Of a DNA stretch of 64,000 nucleotides, positions 44,001 to 53,360 are shown piece by piece; position 1 is the first letter of the stretch, and the number at the start of each line of letters is the position of its first letter. The position numbers and the translations under genes are program-made. The stretch spans positions 2,976,001-3,040,000 of the forward strand of contig NZ_OZ243890.1 of assembly GCF_965213555.1 (NCBI RefSeq), given 5' to 3'. Under the pieces are notes generated by a model, which did not search any database, was not told the origin of the DNA, and worked only from the letters and a program-made list of their open reading frames with translations. This DNA is from Acuticoccus sp965213555. Lineage in GTDB: Bacteria; Pseudomonadota; Alphaproteobacteria; Rhizobiales; Amorphaceae.

Positions 44001-47000
44001 GCTTTCATAGAGGCGCAGCCGGGAGCCGTCCTGCTGTGCGGAGTGCTCGGCCGAGCGGGCGTAGGGAGCAAAAAGCGCAATGCGATCGTTGAGATCGGGC
44101 CAGACGCCGCGATCGCGAAGGGCCGCGATGCCAGGATCGTCCGCGAGCCAATCAAACGTCTCGGCGCGTGCATCGGCCGGGTCGACCTTGCGCGTAAGCG
44201 GCGCCGGGTGCGTGGGAAGCGCGATCGGCTCGGCGCGCTCGGCGGCCGACGACCGTGTGTAGGGGGTCAGCCCGAATGGAGCGACGTCGAGGACGCGGCG
44301 CGTTACCGGGCAGACAAATGCCTCGGTAAGCGGTGCGATGCGGCATCTTGTGAGGTCGAGTGTCCTGCGGTCAGGGTTCGGTCCGAGGGTGCGTCCGATC
44401 GCACGCCACGCGGCGTCGAGACATTCGTCGAGATCATCCCGGTCCTCCCGGTCCTTCAGGTCAATACCCAAGCCCGCGACGAGCAGGGCGACAATGCGCG
44501 AGCGCGCGTTGATGCGCACGCCGCCGGGCCAGGCGAGTTCGAAGGGACGGTTCTTTTTCTGGTCGGGCCCAATTAGCGAGCGCAGCCCGACATGGGGTTC
44601 GACCCAATGGCGCAGCGCGGGGCTCATCTCTACGGCGCTGTTGGCGCGGACGAAGTGCGTGGCAACCGCTGCAAGGTAGGACTGCCAGTCGGCGAGCGTC
44701 TTGCCGCGCTGGCTGAACGGGCGCGGCAAGCGCATCGTCTCGCTCTCGAGGTCGGGGTAGCACAAGGCACCGAGGCCGAGGGTCTCGAGGGAGTTCGCTG
44801 TCCGCGGGCGGCGGGCGAACTCGCGCACCAGAAGGAAATGCGCGAGCTTCCCCGCATCGCTGAACTCGTCACCGTCACGCGCGCTCCACACTTCGTGGAT
44901 CCAGTCAGCGACCTCCGGGCGGGCGGAGAGCCAGTCGCGCAGGTCGGTCCAGGCGACGCCATCCGTGCGCGGCGAGGTGAGGTTCGCCAGCTCGCTGCGT
45001 TTCGCGTTCACGAGGTTCTCGAGAGCCGGGTTCGACGCGGCTACGACCGCCTGGTTCAGCCCTGCAATCTCCGCTTCCAGGCGCGCGACCCGCGCAGGAT
45101 CGGCAGCTATCGGACGGAGCGTGTCCTGCACGACGTGGTAGACGTAGGAGCGTACGAAGTTGCGCTCCGCCTCCATCTGGAGCTTGGCTGCGAAGCGGGC
45201 GGTCCCCTGGCGGCTGTCGGTAAACGAGAGCAGGCGGCGGCCATCGGACGGACGCGGCTCGGCGGTGTCCGCCGGGCGCAGGCCTTCGAGGAGGATCGGG
45301 GCCGCGTTGCCGACGAGGAACGGCGCGCCGAAGCGCAACGGACGCAGGAGGGGACGCTTCGCTCCACCGGGCGTGCAATGCGGGCACGCCGTCTTGTCGT
45401 GGCCGTCTTCCACCAGAAATTTCAGGGCCGTTACGGCCGCAGGGTCGGGCTCTCTCCAGCGTTCCGGGTCGAGGATAAGCGGACGTGCGGCCCCGGTCGG
45501 ATGGGCGGCGAACAGGATGCGGTTCGCAAGACCTTCGGCGTCCGACGCGGCTTTCTCCTCGTCGGCGGCGTCCGGGTCGTCCTCAGCGTCGGAGTCCTCG
45601 GCGAACTCGTCGGCGGTGGCGCTGCGGCCGATGCCGGCGATCCTGTCGCCCCGCCACTCACCTTCCAGGAAGGCTTCGCCGCAGGAGGAGCAGGCAAGCA
45701 GTTCGAGAACGGGACCGCTGCATGTGGGGCATGCGTCGGCGCGCTCGGCGAGAAGGCGGCCGAATTCCCAGCCTTCAGGCGATCCGGCGCAGCCGGGGTT
45801 GAGACAGGACCAGAGCCCGGACATGGCGCGCTCAAAGCCGTGGATGCGCATGGGAGCGAGGAGTTCTTTGCCGTCCTCGAACGTCTTCTCGGCCGATGCG
45901 AGCTTCAAGGCGAGGTCTTCGGGAAGGACACCGAAACGGGCTGCTGGCGCCTCGAGATCCGAGAGGCGCATGCTCCCACGGCTGAGTCGCTCGACGAGCT
46001 GCCATGCCTCGGGGTCGGTCGAGAGGAGATCATAGGCCTCCTCGGGCGAAGCCGCAGCGAGATCGACATCGCCACGGGGGGGCTCTCCTCGCCGGAGAGG
46101 CTTCGGATCGCCTTTGATGACGAAGACGTTGTCGTCCGGAACGCCGGCGATGTCTGCGAGAAAGCGGCCCAACGGCTCGCGTTCGCCGTCTCCGATGGTT
46201 GCCGACGTCGCGATGAAGCGAACGCTTTCCGCGCTGACGCCGAACGCTAGCATGACGCGGCGCAGGAGGAGCGCCACTTCCGCCGCCGCGGCCCCGACAA
46301 GCGAGTGCGCCTCGTCCAGAACGATCCACTTCAGCTTGCCACGAGACTTGTCGAGGATCGGCTGGTCCTCCGGCCGCGCAAGCATGTATTCGAGCATCGT
46401 CACATTGGTGACGAGGATTGGCGGCGGGCTCTCCCGCAGCGCAGGCCGGTCAACGACTTGCTCGGGGGTCGAGCGGCGGATCGATGCCGGCTGTGCCTGC
46501 TTCGGCAGATCCCCGTTGTAGAGGCAGTAGCGGATCCGTCCGCCGAACGGTGCGCTCCATGCGGAGAGGCGCTCGCGCTGGCTCTCAATGAGGGCGTTCA
46601 GCGGATAGAGCATCAACGCCTGTACACCTTCCGGAGTGGCTCCCGCCCCTGCCTCGTCGGCGAGGTTGCTCAGGATCGGGTAGAGGAAGCACTCCGTCTT
46701 TCCCGACCCTGTGCCGGAGGTGACAAGGACGGAGCGCGGCGTTCCGGGCGCACGCAAGTGGCGCCATGCCTCCAGCTGGTGCTGGTACGGCTTGCGCTCG
46801 AGCGGGACGCGGTAGTCGTGCCCTTCTGGCAGCGCGGCCATTGCCTCGACGAATTGGCGGTTCAGGAGGCCGCTGCTGCCGAGATCGCGCATCGTCGTCC
46901 CAGCCGCAAGGAAGGGGCGTGCTCCCTCGATTACCGGTTCCTGCATCAGGGCGCCGGTCACCGGGTCGGACGATAAAAGGAGTTCGCGCAGGTGACGGCG

Positions 47001-47087
47001 AAGTGGTGCGTGATCGAGGCGGGACTGGGCCAGGACGGCTTCGACAGCGCGCCGGCGGACCTCCGCTAGGGTTTCGAACGGCGACAT
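41013..47087 (-). CDS. druE: Very large DEAD/DEAH helicase with DUF1998, DruE of Druantia type III
   Basis: 2024-residue anti-phage helicase. Walker A GTGSGKT at 125-131, DEAH at 258-261, motif III SAT near 285, motif V TTMEMGVDIG near 1052 and motif VI YRQRVGRAGRR at 1069-1079. So the RecA-like halves are split by a ~750-residue insertion that contains a six-Cys zinc region (C428 to C469). A second Cys cluster lies at 1356-1378, DUF1998 at about 1500-1640 with its four-Cys motif (C1601, C1606, C1610, C1613), and a ~380-residue C-terminal region of unrecognised fold follows. Coupled to its partner gene (start and stop share one base). Two-gene pairing with a ~1100-residue protein is the Druantia type III layout; DISARM DrmB is the main alternative but is shorter and has other partners. 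Confidence 0.82.
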   Translation of the reverse strand: MSPFETLAEVRRRAVEAVLAQSRLDHAPLRRHLRELLLSSDPVTGALMQEPVIEGARPFLAAGTTMRDLGSSGLLNRQFVEAMAALPEGHDYRVPLERKPYQHQLEAWRHLRAPGTPRSVLVTSGTGSGKTECFLYPILSNLADEAGAGATPEGVQALMLYPLNALIESQRERLSAWSAPFGGRIRYCLYNGDLPKQAQPASIRRSTPEQVVDRPALRESPPPILVTNVTMLEYMLARPEDQPILDKSRGKLKWIVLDEAHSLVGAAAAEVALLLRRVMLAFGVSAESVRFIATSATIGDGEREPLGRFLADIAGVPDDNVFVIKGDPKPLRRGEPPRGDVDLAAASPEEAYDLLSTDPEAWQLVERLSRGSMRLSDLEAPAARFGVLPEDLALKLASAEKTFEDGKELLAPMRIHGFERAMSGLWSCLNPGCAGSPEGWEFGRLLAERADACPTCSGPVLELLACSSCGEAFLEGEWRGDRIAGIGRSATADEFAEDSDAEDDPDAADEEKAASDAEGLANRILFAAHPTGAARPLILDPERWREPDPAAVTALKFLVEDGHDKTACPHCTPGGAKRPLLRPLRFGAPFLVGNAAPILLEGLRPADTAEPRPSDGRRLLSFTDSRQGTARFAAKLQMEAERNFVRSYVYHVVQDTLRPIAADPARVARLEAEIAGLNQAVVAASNPALENLVNAKRSELANLTSPRTDGVAWTDLRDWLSARPEVADWIHEVWSARDGDEFSDAGKLAHFLLVREFARRPRTANSLETLGLGALCYPDLESETMRLPRPFSQRGKTLADWQSYLAAVATHFVRANSAVEMSPALRHWVEPHVGLRSLIGPDQKKNRPFELAWPGGVRINARSRIVALLVAGLGIDLKDREDRDDLDECLDAAWRAIGRTLGPNPDRRTLDLTRCRIAPLTEAFVCPVTRRVLDVAPFGLTPYTRSSAAERAEPIALPTHPAPLTRKVDPADARAETFDWLADDPGIAALRDRGVWPDLNDRIALFAPYARSAEHSAQQDGSRLRLYESAFKEGRINVLNCSTTMEMGVDIGSVEAVMMTNVPPSIANYRQRVGRAGRRAQATALAFTFCKDRPLDREAFRDPMRFLARSMAAPKVTLSSRPIVQRHVNAYLLGAFIRERAGDMHAMQIGAFFGCPDDPKAARPPKADRPAIQFHDWLALPSTRSAHADPVSRIARRSVAERDKMLIEDTRSALDELARGFEDEWEGLRTLAREDVSDGKRGRMHAELRRLTQEFLLSGIADRGFLPGHGFPTNVVTFLPNRPVASRTEDHDGTRHRRAVGPQRSLDLAIRDYAPGTDVVLDGLVYRSAGVTLNWKRPPSTEAVNEIQSLREHRRCRDCGTTDTVGMVCADEACRACGSTALKRSTFLRPAGFTVDPRRKPHTKTEEITYVPPQPPQVSTRDAAWHALPLPHLGRIRWSREGLVYYQSRGPGTNAYDVCLHCGRAEPSAPGSLKDHKPLRWKKGQSTDLCEGNANPWKIKEKVALGYETQTDVVELQLPHHALLTRPSADALVVALREGLARRLGIEAEEMGVATALNRGETGRSISLFVFDKTAGGAGFATALTDNLRDTLRRARYVLNCHTPGCESGCSACVRTGDAPEQLDRLSALEYLNTTLVIPDQLPEDERFVPGARLSLYVPDEIDRCLSRSGSARLTLYLPADFDPVLLAAWPIVPSFATWRARGHALRIGLPPAVLATLDPAGRQQLRDFALRHELGLGEAEIPRFANGARLMALVEAGDETTAWAARGETIATPDRNWGLAQSHPIATGPLVPPTFAPLDRDELAAPASVVLEEIEDELDTSLAKFGEMCAERLIGALTSAGAWLNRPISSMHYEDPYVVSPLVARLCVDTMAAIAGRGSSTPDVSIATREPRQAPPRRTPFLAWHDWPDADDQRRTIEAYGRIRRLRLSVHHAIVPHARSLTLAFSDGHAAKVMLDQGFGAWAPPSNVKVKHPFAIPPEAQAAALAKINVVIQRKGEGATYLVATRVESAMAAPASRNPAIRS

Positions 47088-50000
47088 CAGGACAGCTCGT
47101 AGAATGCGATGAGGTGCGGGAGAGCGGCGGCGACGAAGGCGGGGTCGTCGCGCAACGTGGTACGCGCGAGAAGGCGACAGGACGTGTTCAGCTTGATGCG
47201 CTCGAGCACCGCGGCCGCGGCGAGAGCGGGGGTTAACAGCGGCTCCACTGCTTCGAGATTGAATGTCCTGAATTCAGCCGGCAGACCCAGTCCGGCGCTC
47301 GCGAGAGCGTCGACGGCTCCGTAGACCGTAGGCATCGCAACGGTTTCCGCGTCTGCGCGTTGGAAGTGCCGTCGCACAAACGCCTGCGCCACCGTGCCTA
47401 GGGGCACCGGCGCGGCGGAGGACTGACACGGCAGTCCTACCCTTCGAAGGATCGGTTCGAACGCGGGCTCAAGCTCGGTCAGCGCGCCGGCGAGACGTCG
47501 CATCTCCTCGGCGAGGATCAAGTTGCGGCTTTGCGCGTCGAGGCCGGCGAGCGCATCGTGAAGGTGCGCCGCGAACGCTCCGATGGCTGCGCGCCAGGCC
47601 GCAAGCGGGATCGTCAGCCACAGGAACGGGACCTTGTCCTGAAGGTCGAAGACCATGCGCCGAGTGACGTCGTCCGGAGCAGCCAGGAGGAGCTGGACCA
47701 GCGCTTCGGGATGCTCTGGCAGGCAGGCGAGCGCGTCGATGGCAGCCGGCGGCAGGCCGTTGAGGTGACGGATCGCGCTGAACAGCCAGTCGATGTCCTC
47801 GCGCGTTGCGGTCGCCGATCCGATAGTCGCGAGGCCCGCCCCGACCTGCCGGCGTCGTTCCTCGTAATCGGTGACGAGGATCGCCGCGCGCAGCGTGCCG
47901 GACTGGATCGGAGGAGAGAGCCGCGCAACGAGGAGCGGCCGGGAGACGACGTCGGGACCGTCCCTTAGGTAGACGAGGATGGGGCCATCGAGATGCTCCG
48001 GCAGTGTCCAGAGATCCTGGCCTGCCTCCTGCAGCGCATGTTCGTGCTTGGGCGCCAGAAGCATTCGCGCGACTGGACGCATGTCGGCCTCTGTCGGAGC
48101 CGTCCAGCGAACGAACCCGCTCTCGTGCACCGGCCGCTCGGTCCGGTAGCGTCCAACGCGCACCGGCGGCTGGCCGCTGCCCAGGAACTCGAGATCGAAC
48201 ACCGTGTCCTGCTCGGCGGCGATGGCGAAGCGGGCGTCGAAATCGTCGCGCAGACCTGCGAGGGGGAACTCTCCGTCGAAGCGCAGGGAAACACGGTTGC
48301 GCTGACCGCCAGCAGACATCGTCGTGCGCTCGCCAGATACGGCGACGGCGCCCCGCAGTCCATTGAGGTCGATCGTGGACCCGGGACGCAGCAGCGTTCC
48401 GTCCGCGAGCACGACCGCCGGGCGCGTACCCTTCATTGGCAGAATGAGATCGCTCGTGGCGCCCGAGGGCGCGACGAGCGTCAGCGGAACGCGATAGGCC
48501 GGCGCGCCCTCGCACTCGATCCGTGCCTCACGCCCGCTCATCGTGCAGCGCACCGACGCACTGCGCGAACGCAAGGTCCAGCCGTCCAGGTTCTCGAGTG
48601 TGACGATGCTGCGGGCATCAACCGTCCGGCCCCGCACCGCCGCGCCCTGCGGTACCAGCACGACCCGCCGTCGTTCCAGCTGGATGCCTGCCCGCGGGTC
48701 GCGCCAGGAGAGGTCGACGATCCCCGTCCCGGAGATCGTGCCCGAGTTCTCCCGCCAGGCGCCTCCCGGGACGCGGGTGAAGAGTTCGCCCGGGCCTGGG
48801 GGACGCTCCTGACCGGCGGTGCGCACGTAAATCTTGAGCGGGGCGAAGAATACGTCCTCATCCACGGCCGGGATGTCGACCGCGGTCCGGGCTGCGAGCA
48901 CCAGCTCGGCCTCTCGCTCCTCGCTGTTCGGCTCGAGGCGGTAGCGCACGTCAGGATCGTCCGGATCGCAGAAGTACGCGGTCCGCGCCACCGTCACGAG
49001 GCGCCGACGCAGGTGCCGCAGCACCTCGTCTCCGACGATCCCGTCGTTAGGCGCATCGACGCGCCAGTGCGCGGGCACGAGACCCGCGAGACTGCTCGCC
49101 CGCGAAGTCGCCGAACCGGTCCGCAGGAGGCGCAGCAGCGGCGGCCCTCCGGGAATGGTGTCCTCCTCCCGGAACACCAACATCTCTGAACGGACCGGAT
49201 TGCCGCCGGGCCATGTGAAGTCGCGCCCGACCCCGTTCGATACGAGCCTGACCGAGACGGCGGCGTCGAACGGGTAGGCCGGCAGGACCCGGGAAAAGTC
49301 GCGTCGAGGGATCACCTTCCACGTCCGCTGCGTCTCGGTCGGGGGCTGGAAGAGAGCCAGCTCGTTCTCGATCGACCGTGCAAGCTGTCCAACGGGAATC
49401 GCGCGTGCGGTGCCGTTCTTTGAGGCGAGAGGCACGGCCGACACGGGGAGCTCGCCCCTGGCAAGGAAGCGTAGTCCTGGCCGCCACGTTCCATCGACCT
49501 TCATGAGGTATCGGGTCGCGCGAACGTCGGCGGTCGACAGGCTCACCTTCTCGCGCAGAAGACCGTCGACCAATGCGCCGGCGCGGCGATCGCCGGGGCG
49601 TGTATAGATCGGCAGTTCGCCGCGCCAGCCGGGGTGCGTCGCGTCGAGGTAGGCAACGCTCGCGATGCCTTGCCGGTCGGCGGCGATTCTGGTGCGCCAG
49701 TGAATGATGCGTTCGGCGAGCTCGGCCACTCGGTCCGCGAAATCGTCGTTCGCGTACGACTTCGGCAGACGCCAGAGATGATCGCCGACGAAGCTGCGGA
49801 TCTGTCCCAGGGTTTCCAACCGGTGCGCACCTGCTCCGGCGATCAGAACGAGCAAAAAGTCCTTGAGCCAGCCTTGGGCGTCTTCGGCGAGGGCGCCTCC
49901 GGGAATGCCGCCTTCGTAGTTCAGCGTGAGAAGAAACTCTCGGCTGCCGTCCTCGCTTTTGAGAAGCGGACGCTTCCAGAAACTGAGCCCATTGAGCGTC

Positions 50001-50515
50001 ATTTCGCGCTTGGTGGCGTCGCAAACCCCCTGAAGCTCTGCGGGCGCGACTTCCTGCCAGCTGTGCCAGGTTTTTGACGCCTCGCGGCGGAACCACTCCG
50101 ACGCGAAGGCGACAAACAGCGGGGCATCGCGGAGGTCGGGCCGGCCTTCGTGGCGCCAAGCGTCCCGCGCACGACGCTGAACGATCTTGCATGCGTCGCC
50201 GTACTCGGCGTCGGTAATGCGGTATTTAAAAACGGGGCGCCCGTCGGGCATGTCGAGATCTCGTTCCCGGAAGAAGCGTTCTAACCAGGCTTTAGCCTGC
50301 ATTGCACGGGGTACTGACTCGGCTGCCGTGCCGTTCCTTCGGCGAATGCGCTGGATTTGGCTGGCCGCCGCGGCAGCCAGGAACAGCGCCTCCTCGGTGT
50401 CCCGACGGTTTAGCTCCTGGAGAAGGTGTCGGAGGGCTTCGTAGTCGTCCTTGATTGCTGAGAGATACTTCTCAAGCTGATTGTCAGTTGCATTGTGGAC
50501 GTTCACTTCTGGCAT
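47087..50515 (-). CDS. druH: Large partner protein, DruH-like (Druantia type III)
   Basis: 1142 residues from the ATG at 50515, which has GAGGT about ten bases upstream (an in-frame GTG at 50545 is possible). No enzymatic motif is visible. The N-terminus (LSAIKDDYEALRHLLQELNRRD) is helical; the middle part (about 350-800) is rich in beta-strand-like sequence; the C-terminal third is helical. Length, position directly upstream of DruE and one-base overlap are what identify it as DruH; proteins of this kind are also annotated as STY4851/ECs_5259 family. Function in the system is unknown. Confidence 0.72.
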   Translation of the reverse strand: MPEVNVHNATDNQLEKYLSAIKDDYEALRHLLQELNRRDTEEALFLAAAAASQIQRIRRRNGTAAESVPRAMQAKAWLERFFRERDLDMPDGRPVFKYRITDAEYGDACKIVQRRARDAWRHEGRPDLRDAPLFVAFASEWFRREASKTWHSWQEVAPAELQGVCDATKREMTLNGLSFWKRPLLKSEDGSREFLLTLNYEGGIPGGALAEDAQGWLKDFLLVLIAGAGAHRLETLGQIRSFVGDHLWRLPKSYANDDFADRVAELAERIIHWRTRIAADRQGIASVAYLDATHPGWRGELPIYTRPGDRRAGALVDGLLREKVSLSTADVRATRYLMKVDGTWRPGLRFLARGELPVSAVPLASKNGTARAIPVGQLARSIENELALFQPPTETQRTWKVIPRRDFSRVLPAYPFDAAVSVRLVSNGVGRDFTWPGGNPVRSEMLVFREEDTIPGGPPLLRLLRTGSATSRASSLAGLVPAHWRVDAPNDGIVGDEVLRHLRRRLVTVARTAYFCDPDDPDVRYRLEPNSEEREAELVLAARTAVDIPAVDEDVFFAPLKIYVRTAGQERPPGPGELFTRVPGGAWRENSGTISGTGIVDLSWRDPRAGIQLERRRVVLVPQGAAVRGRTVDARSIVTLENLDGWTLRSRSASVRCTMSGREARIECEGAPAYRVPLTLVAPSGATSDLILPMKGTRPAVVLADGTLLRPGSTIDLNGLRGAVAVSGERTTMSAGGQRNRVSLRFDGEFPLAGLRDDFDARFAIAAEQDTVFDLEFLGSGQPPVRVGRYRTERPVHESGFVRWTAPTEADMRPVARMLLAPKHEHALQEAGQDLWTLPEHLDGPILVYLRDGPDVVSRPLLVARLSPPIQSGTLRAAILVTDYEERRRQVGAGLATIGSATATREDIDWLFSAIRHLNGLPPAAIDALACLPEHPEALVQLLLAAPDDVTRRMVFDLQDKVPFLWLTIPLAAWRAAIGAFAAHLHDALAGLDAQSRNLILAEEMRRLAGALTELEPAFEPILRRVGLPCQSSAAPVPLGTVAQAFVRRHFQRADAETVAMPTVYGAVDALASAGLGLPAEFRTFNLEAVEPLLTPALAAAAVLERIKLNTSCRLLARTTLRDDPAFVAAALPHLIAFYELS

Positions 50516-50543
50516 GACGGAATAGTTACCTCGTCCATCGATC

Positions 50544-50906
50544 ACTCAAAGGGGCGCTGAAAGGCGAGCGCACCCTTTTCTCCTTTTGTATAGTACAGAG
50601 AATTACTCGAACAACCGGCGACGCGGCATAGCGGTTCTCGTGGAATGAAGGTGGTGGCAGTTCGAGAAGGCGGCGTATCGGGCGGTCGACGAAGCTCGCC
50701 AGTACCCGCATCGAGTAATGCGCCTCCGTGTAGTCCGCTTTCGGGACCTTAGGTGGCCCGCCGCGATGTCGTCTTTTGGATGCATCGCGTCTCGAAACCG
50801 CTCCGCGAACGTCTCGAGATTTTGGGGCACCGCAGCGGCGAGAGTCGCGTCGCGGTCCTCGTCCGGATTGAGAAGGGGTATCGTCCGTCTTGTAGGTACT
50901 GCTCAT
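50544..50906 (-). pseudogene. Small broken fourth cistron of the hsd operon (unknown)
   Basis: An ATG at 50906 overlaps the end of the hsdS tail frame by four bases (ATGA), implying a coupled gene. It begins MSSTYKTDDTP. The protein-like sequence then continues one frame over (LLNPDEDRDATL, VPQNLETFAERFRDAMHPKDDIA) and returns to the first frame (VPKADYTEAHYSMRVLASFV, RPIRRLLELPPPSFHENRYA). About 120 residues if joined. Not recognised. The leader of the Druantia operon (about 50516-50545) lies at its 3' end. Confidence 0.35.
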
Positions 50907-51881
50907 CGGCTGATCTTTTTGCGGCCGGCTCGCTTTCCCTTGGGGGTGGCCGCACGTTCGGTGCGGATGCGGGCGAGGAGGGTGGAGGCGGGTTCGTCAG
51001 CGGGGTCTTGCGGGACGAGTTCCGACAAGCTCAACGCTGTTTCGCGTGTTGAACAGGATGTCTTTCGTCGTGAGCTCGAACCGTTCAAGCTCCTTTGCGG
51101 AAACCTCTACATGGGTAAGGTCACGATCGTTCCAGCATCCATTAAGGTCGTAGTGGTTCATCCGGATGTATGGAGTACCGCAGTCGGACTGCTGTGTTTT
51201 TGAGCGGACGAGGCCGATAAGGCCGTCTGCGAGGACGCCTTCAACCGTCATCTGCTGCCAGTCGGCGGTGAGGTCGCCGCGGAAGGCGGCGGCGAGGATG
51301 GACTGCTTGGCGCGGGCGGCGAGCTTGGAAATGCGGGCGAGGTGGCCCTCTGCCGCGCTCCTCTTCGCCGAGAGCCGGTCCAGCTTCGCTACGATCCGCC
51401 GCTGCTCAGCCAGCGGCGGCACCCCCACCTCCGTCGCCTCGAATACGCCCTTAGTGACGTGACGCAGACCGACCCCGCCATGGGCTTTGCCGATCAACTC
51501 GTCGAGCTTCTGATTGATCGCTCCCGCGAGGAACTGCTTGTCGAGTTTGTCCTCGTTGAACTCCACCTTGAAGATGTGCTGGTTGAGGACGGCCGGGCCA
51601 CCGCTCCGAACGTGTGCGCCGAACGACGTGCCCGGCGTCCCGGACCATGCAACCAGCAGCTGCCCCGTACTGACATGGAACTTGGCGGCGACTTCGCCGT
51701 CGGAACGATTGAACGGCGCATCCGGATTGTTGAGGTTCTGGATCCTCACGATCGGCAGTCCGGTTTCGGTCCAGTCGCTCGGCTTGAACGCCTTGCCGTT
51801 CACAAGGTAACAAAGATCGCCGATCGTCGCGGTGGCGCAATTTCGGTTCGTAGCGTCTCCGTCGAGTCCTCTGGCACTCAT
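50903..51881 (-). pseudogene. hsdS: Type I restriction specificity subunit with deleted second target domain
   Basis: ATG 51881 overlaps the hsdM stop by four bases. The first target-recognition domain (DLCYLVNGKAFKPSDWTETG to VGVPPLAEQ) and the first conserved helical spacer (RRIVAKLDRLSAKRSAAEGH) are present. The second recognition domain only starts (YIRMNHYDLNG, FNTRNSVELVG), and the open frame stops at 50997 after 294 residues. The family's C-terminal tail (ELVPQDPADEPASTLLARIR) follows immediately in the next frame to 50903. So roughly 100-150 residues have been lost between GAGCTTGT and the similar GAACTCGT. Confidence 0.85.
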
Positions 51882-53360
51882 TCCGCCGCCACCTGCAACG
51901 GTGCCTCGTCCTCCCCGTCCTCACCTTCAAGCTCCACCGCCAGCGCCTCAATCTCCCTCGTGGCCTCGCGCAGGTGGCCGAGGATCGCGGCGACGATGTC
52001 GTCGGGGTCGGTGAGGCCGTCCTCGGACTCCTCCTCGCCGTCGCGCAGCCAGGCGATGTCGAGGTTGTCGCCGCGCGCCTCGATCTCGGCGCGGGAAAAG
52101 CTGCGGAAGCGGCCGTCCTCGCCCTCGTCGGTCCGTGTCGAGCGGCCCAGTGGGTCGGCGCCGAAGGCGGCCTCGAAGCCGGCGAAGTCGTCCACGCGCA
52201 GGGGGCGGGTCTTGCCGTAGGAGGGCGCGTCGGCGCGCATGTCGTAGACCCAGACGGCATCCGTCCCGCGCTTCTGGCTGCCGTCCGCGTTGCGGGTGAA
52301 GAAGACGACGTTGGTCTTCATGCCCTGCGCATAAAAGATGCCGGTGGGAAGGCGCAGGATGGTGTGAAGGTCGCACCAGTTCATCAGCATCTGGTGCAGG
52401 CGCCGGCCGGTGCCGTCCTCGAACAGCACGTTGTCCGGCACGACGACGGCAGCGCGCCCGCCGGGTTTGAGCGCGCGCACGATGTGCTCCACGAAGGCGA
52501 GCTGCTTGTTGGAGGTCTCGGCGGTGACGGAGAAGTCGTCGCGCGCCGGCCGGCCGCCGCCCTTCTTCGTGCCGAAGGGCGGGTTGGAGAGGACGAGATC
52601 GGCCTTCGGCAGCGCCGCGCCCTCGCCGGTCATCGTGTCGATCGACCTCGCGTCGCCCCTCGATGCCGTGCAGCATGAGGTTCATGAGGCACAGGCGATG
52701 CGTGTCGGGCACCAACTCAGCGAGGCTGTAGCAGCGGCGGATCTGGCGTTCGGTGGCGCCCTCGGGCAGGCCGAAGAACTCGTTGTTCTCCGCGAAGATG
52801 CGCTGGTGCGCGGCGACGATGAAGCCGCCGGTGCCCGCCGCCGGGCCCTGGATCAGCTCGCCGAGCTTCGGCTTGGTGAGGCGCACGAGGCAGTCGATCA
52901 GCGGGCGCGGGGTGAAGTACTGCCCGGCGCCGGACTTCTTGTCCTCGGCGTTCTTCTGGAGAAGACCCTCATAGAGATCGCCGAGGCCCTCCTCGCGGGC
53001 GTCAAACTAGTCAAGCCCGTCGATCGCCGTCGCAAGTGACTTGAGGTTCGCGGGCTTTCTGAGGCGGCTCTGCGCGTCCGTAAAGATGGCGCGGACGGTG
53101 CCGTCGGTGACGGTCGCCGGGTCGCCGAGCTTTGTGAGGGCGAGGCGGTAGTGGGTGAGCTGGTCGAGCCCGTCGCGCCGGGCGATCTGACGCCAGCGGT
53201 AGTCCTCTGGGATGCGGGTCTCGTTGCCGGTCTCCTCCATCATCTTGAGGAAGAGGAGGAAGGTCAGCTCGGTGACGTACTCGGAGTAGGTCACGCCGTC
53301 GTCGCGAAGCACGTGGCACAGGCCCCACAGCTTGGCGACGATGTCCTGTGTCGAACTCAT
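51878..53360 (-). pseudogene. hsdM: Type I restriction-modification methyltransferase subunit, amber stop and frameshift
   Basis: N6-adenine methyltransferase subunit. ATG 53360 overlaps the hsdR stop (ATGA). N-terminal domain: DIVAKLWGLCHVLRDDGVTYSEYVTEL. Codon 118 is TAG (53007-53009) where relatives have Trp; the frame then continues (EEGLGDLYEGLLQKNAEDKK, GAGQYFTPRPLIDC) into the SAM motif PAAGTGGF. A frameshift at about 52640-52670, after LMNLMLHGIEG, separates this from the catalytic NPPFGTKKGG and the C-terminal half. Normal total length (about 494 codons) shows the gene was complete before these lesions. Catalytically null as written. Confidence 0.88.

Noticed and set aside
41013..50515. 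DISARM or Dpd defence system
   Set aside because: DUF1998 helicases occur there too, but no DrmC phospholipase-like gene, DrmMI/MII methyltransferase, SNF2 DrmD or Dpd genes are present; only the two-gene pair is seen.
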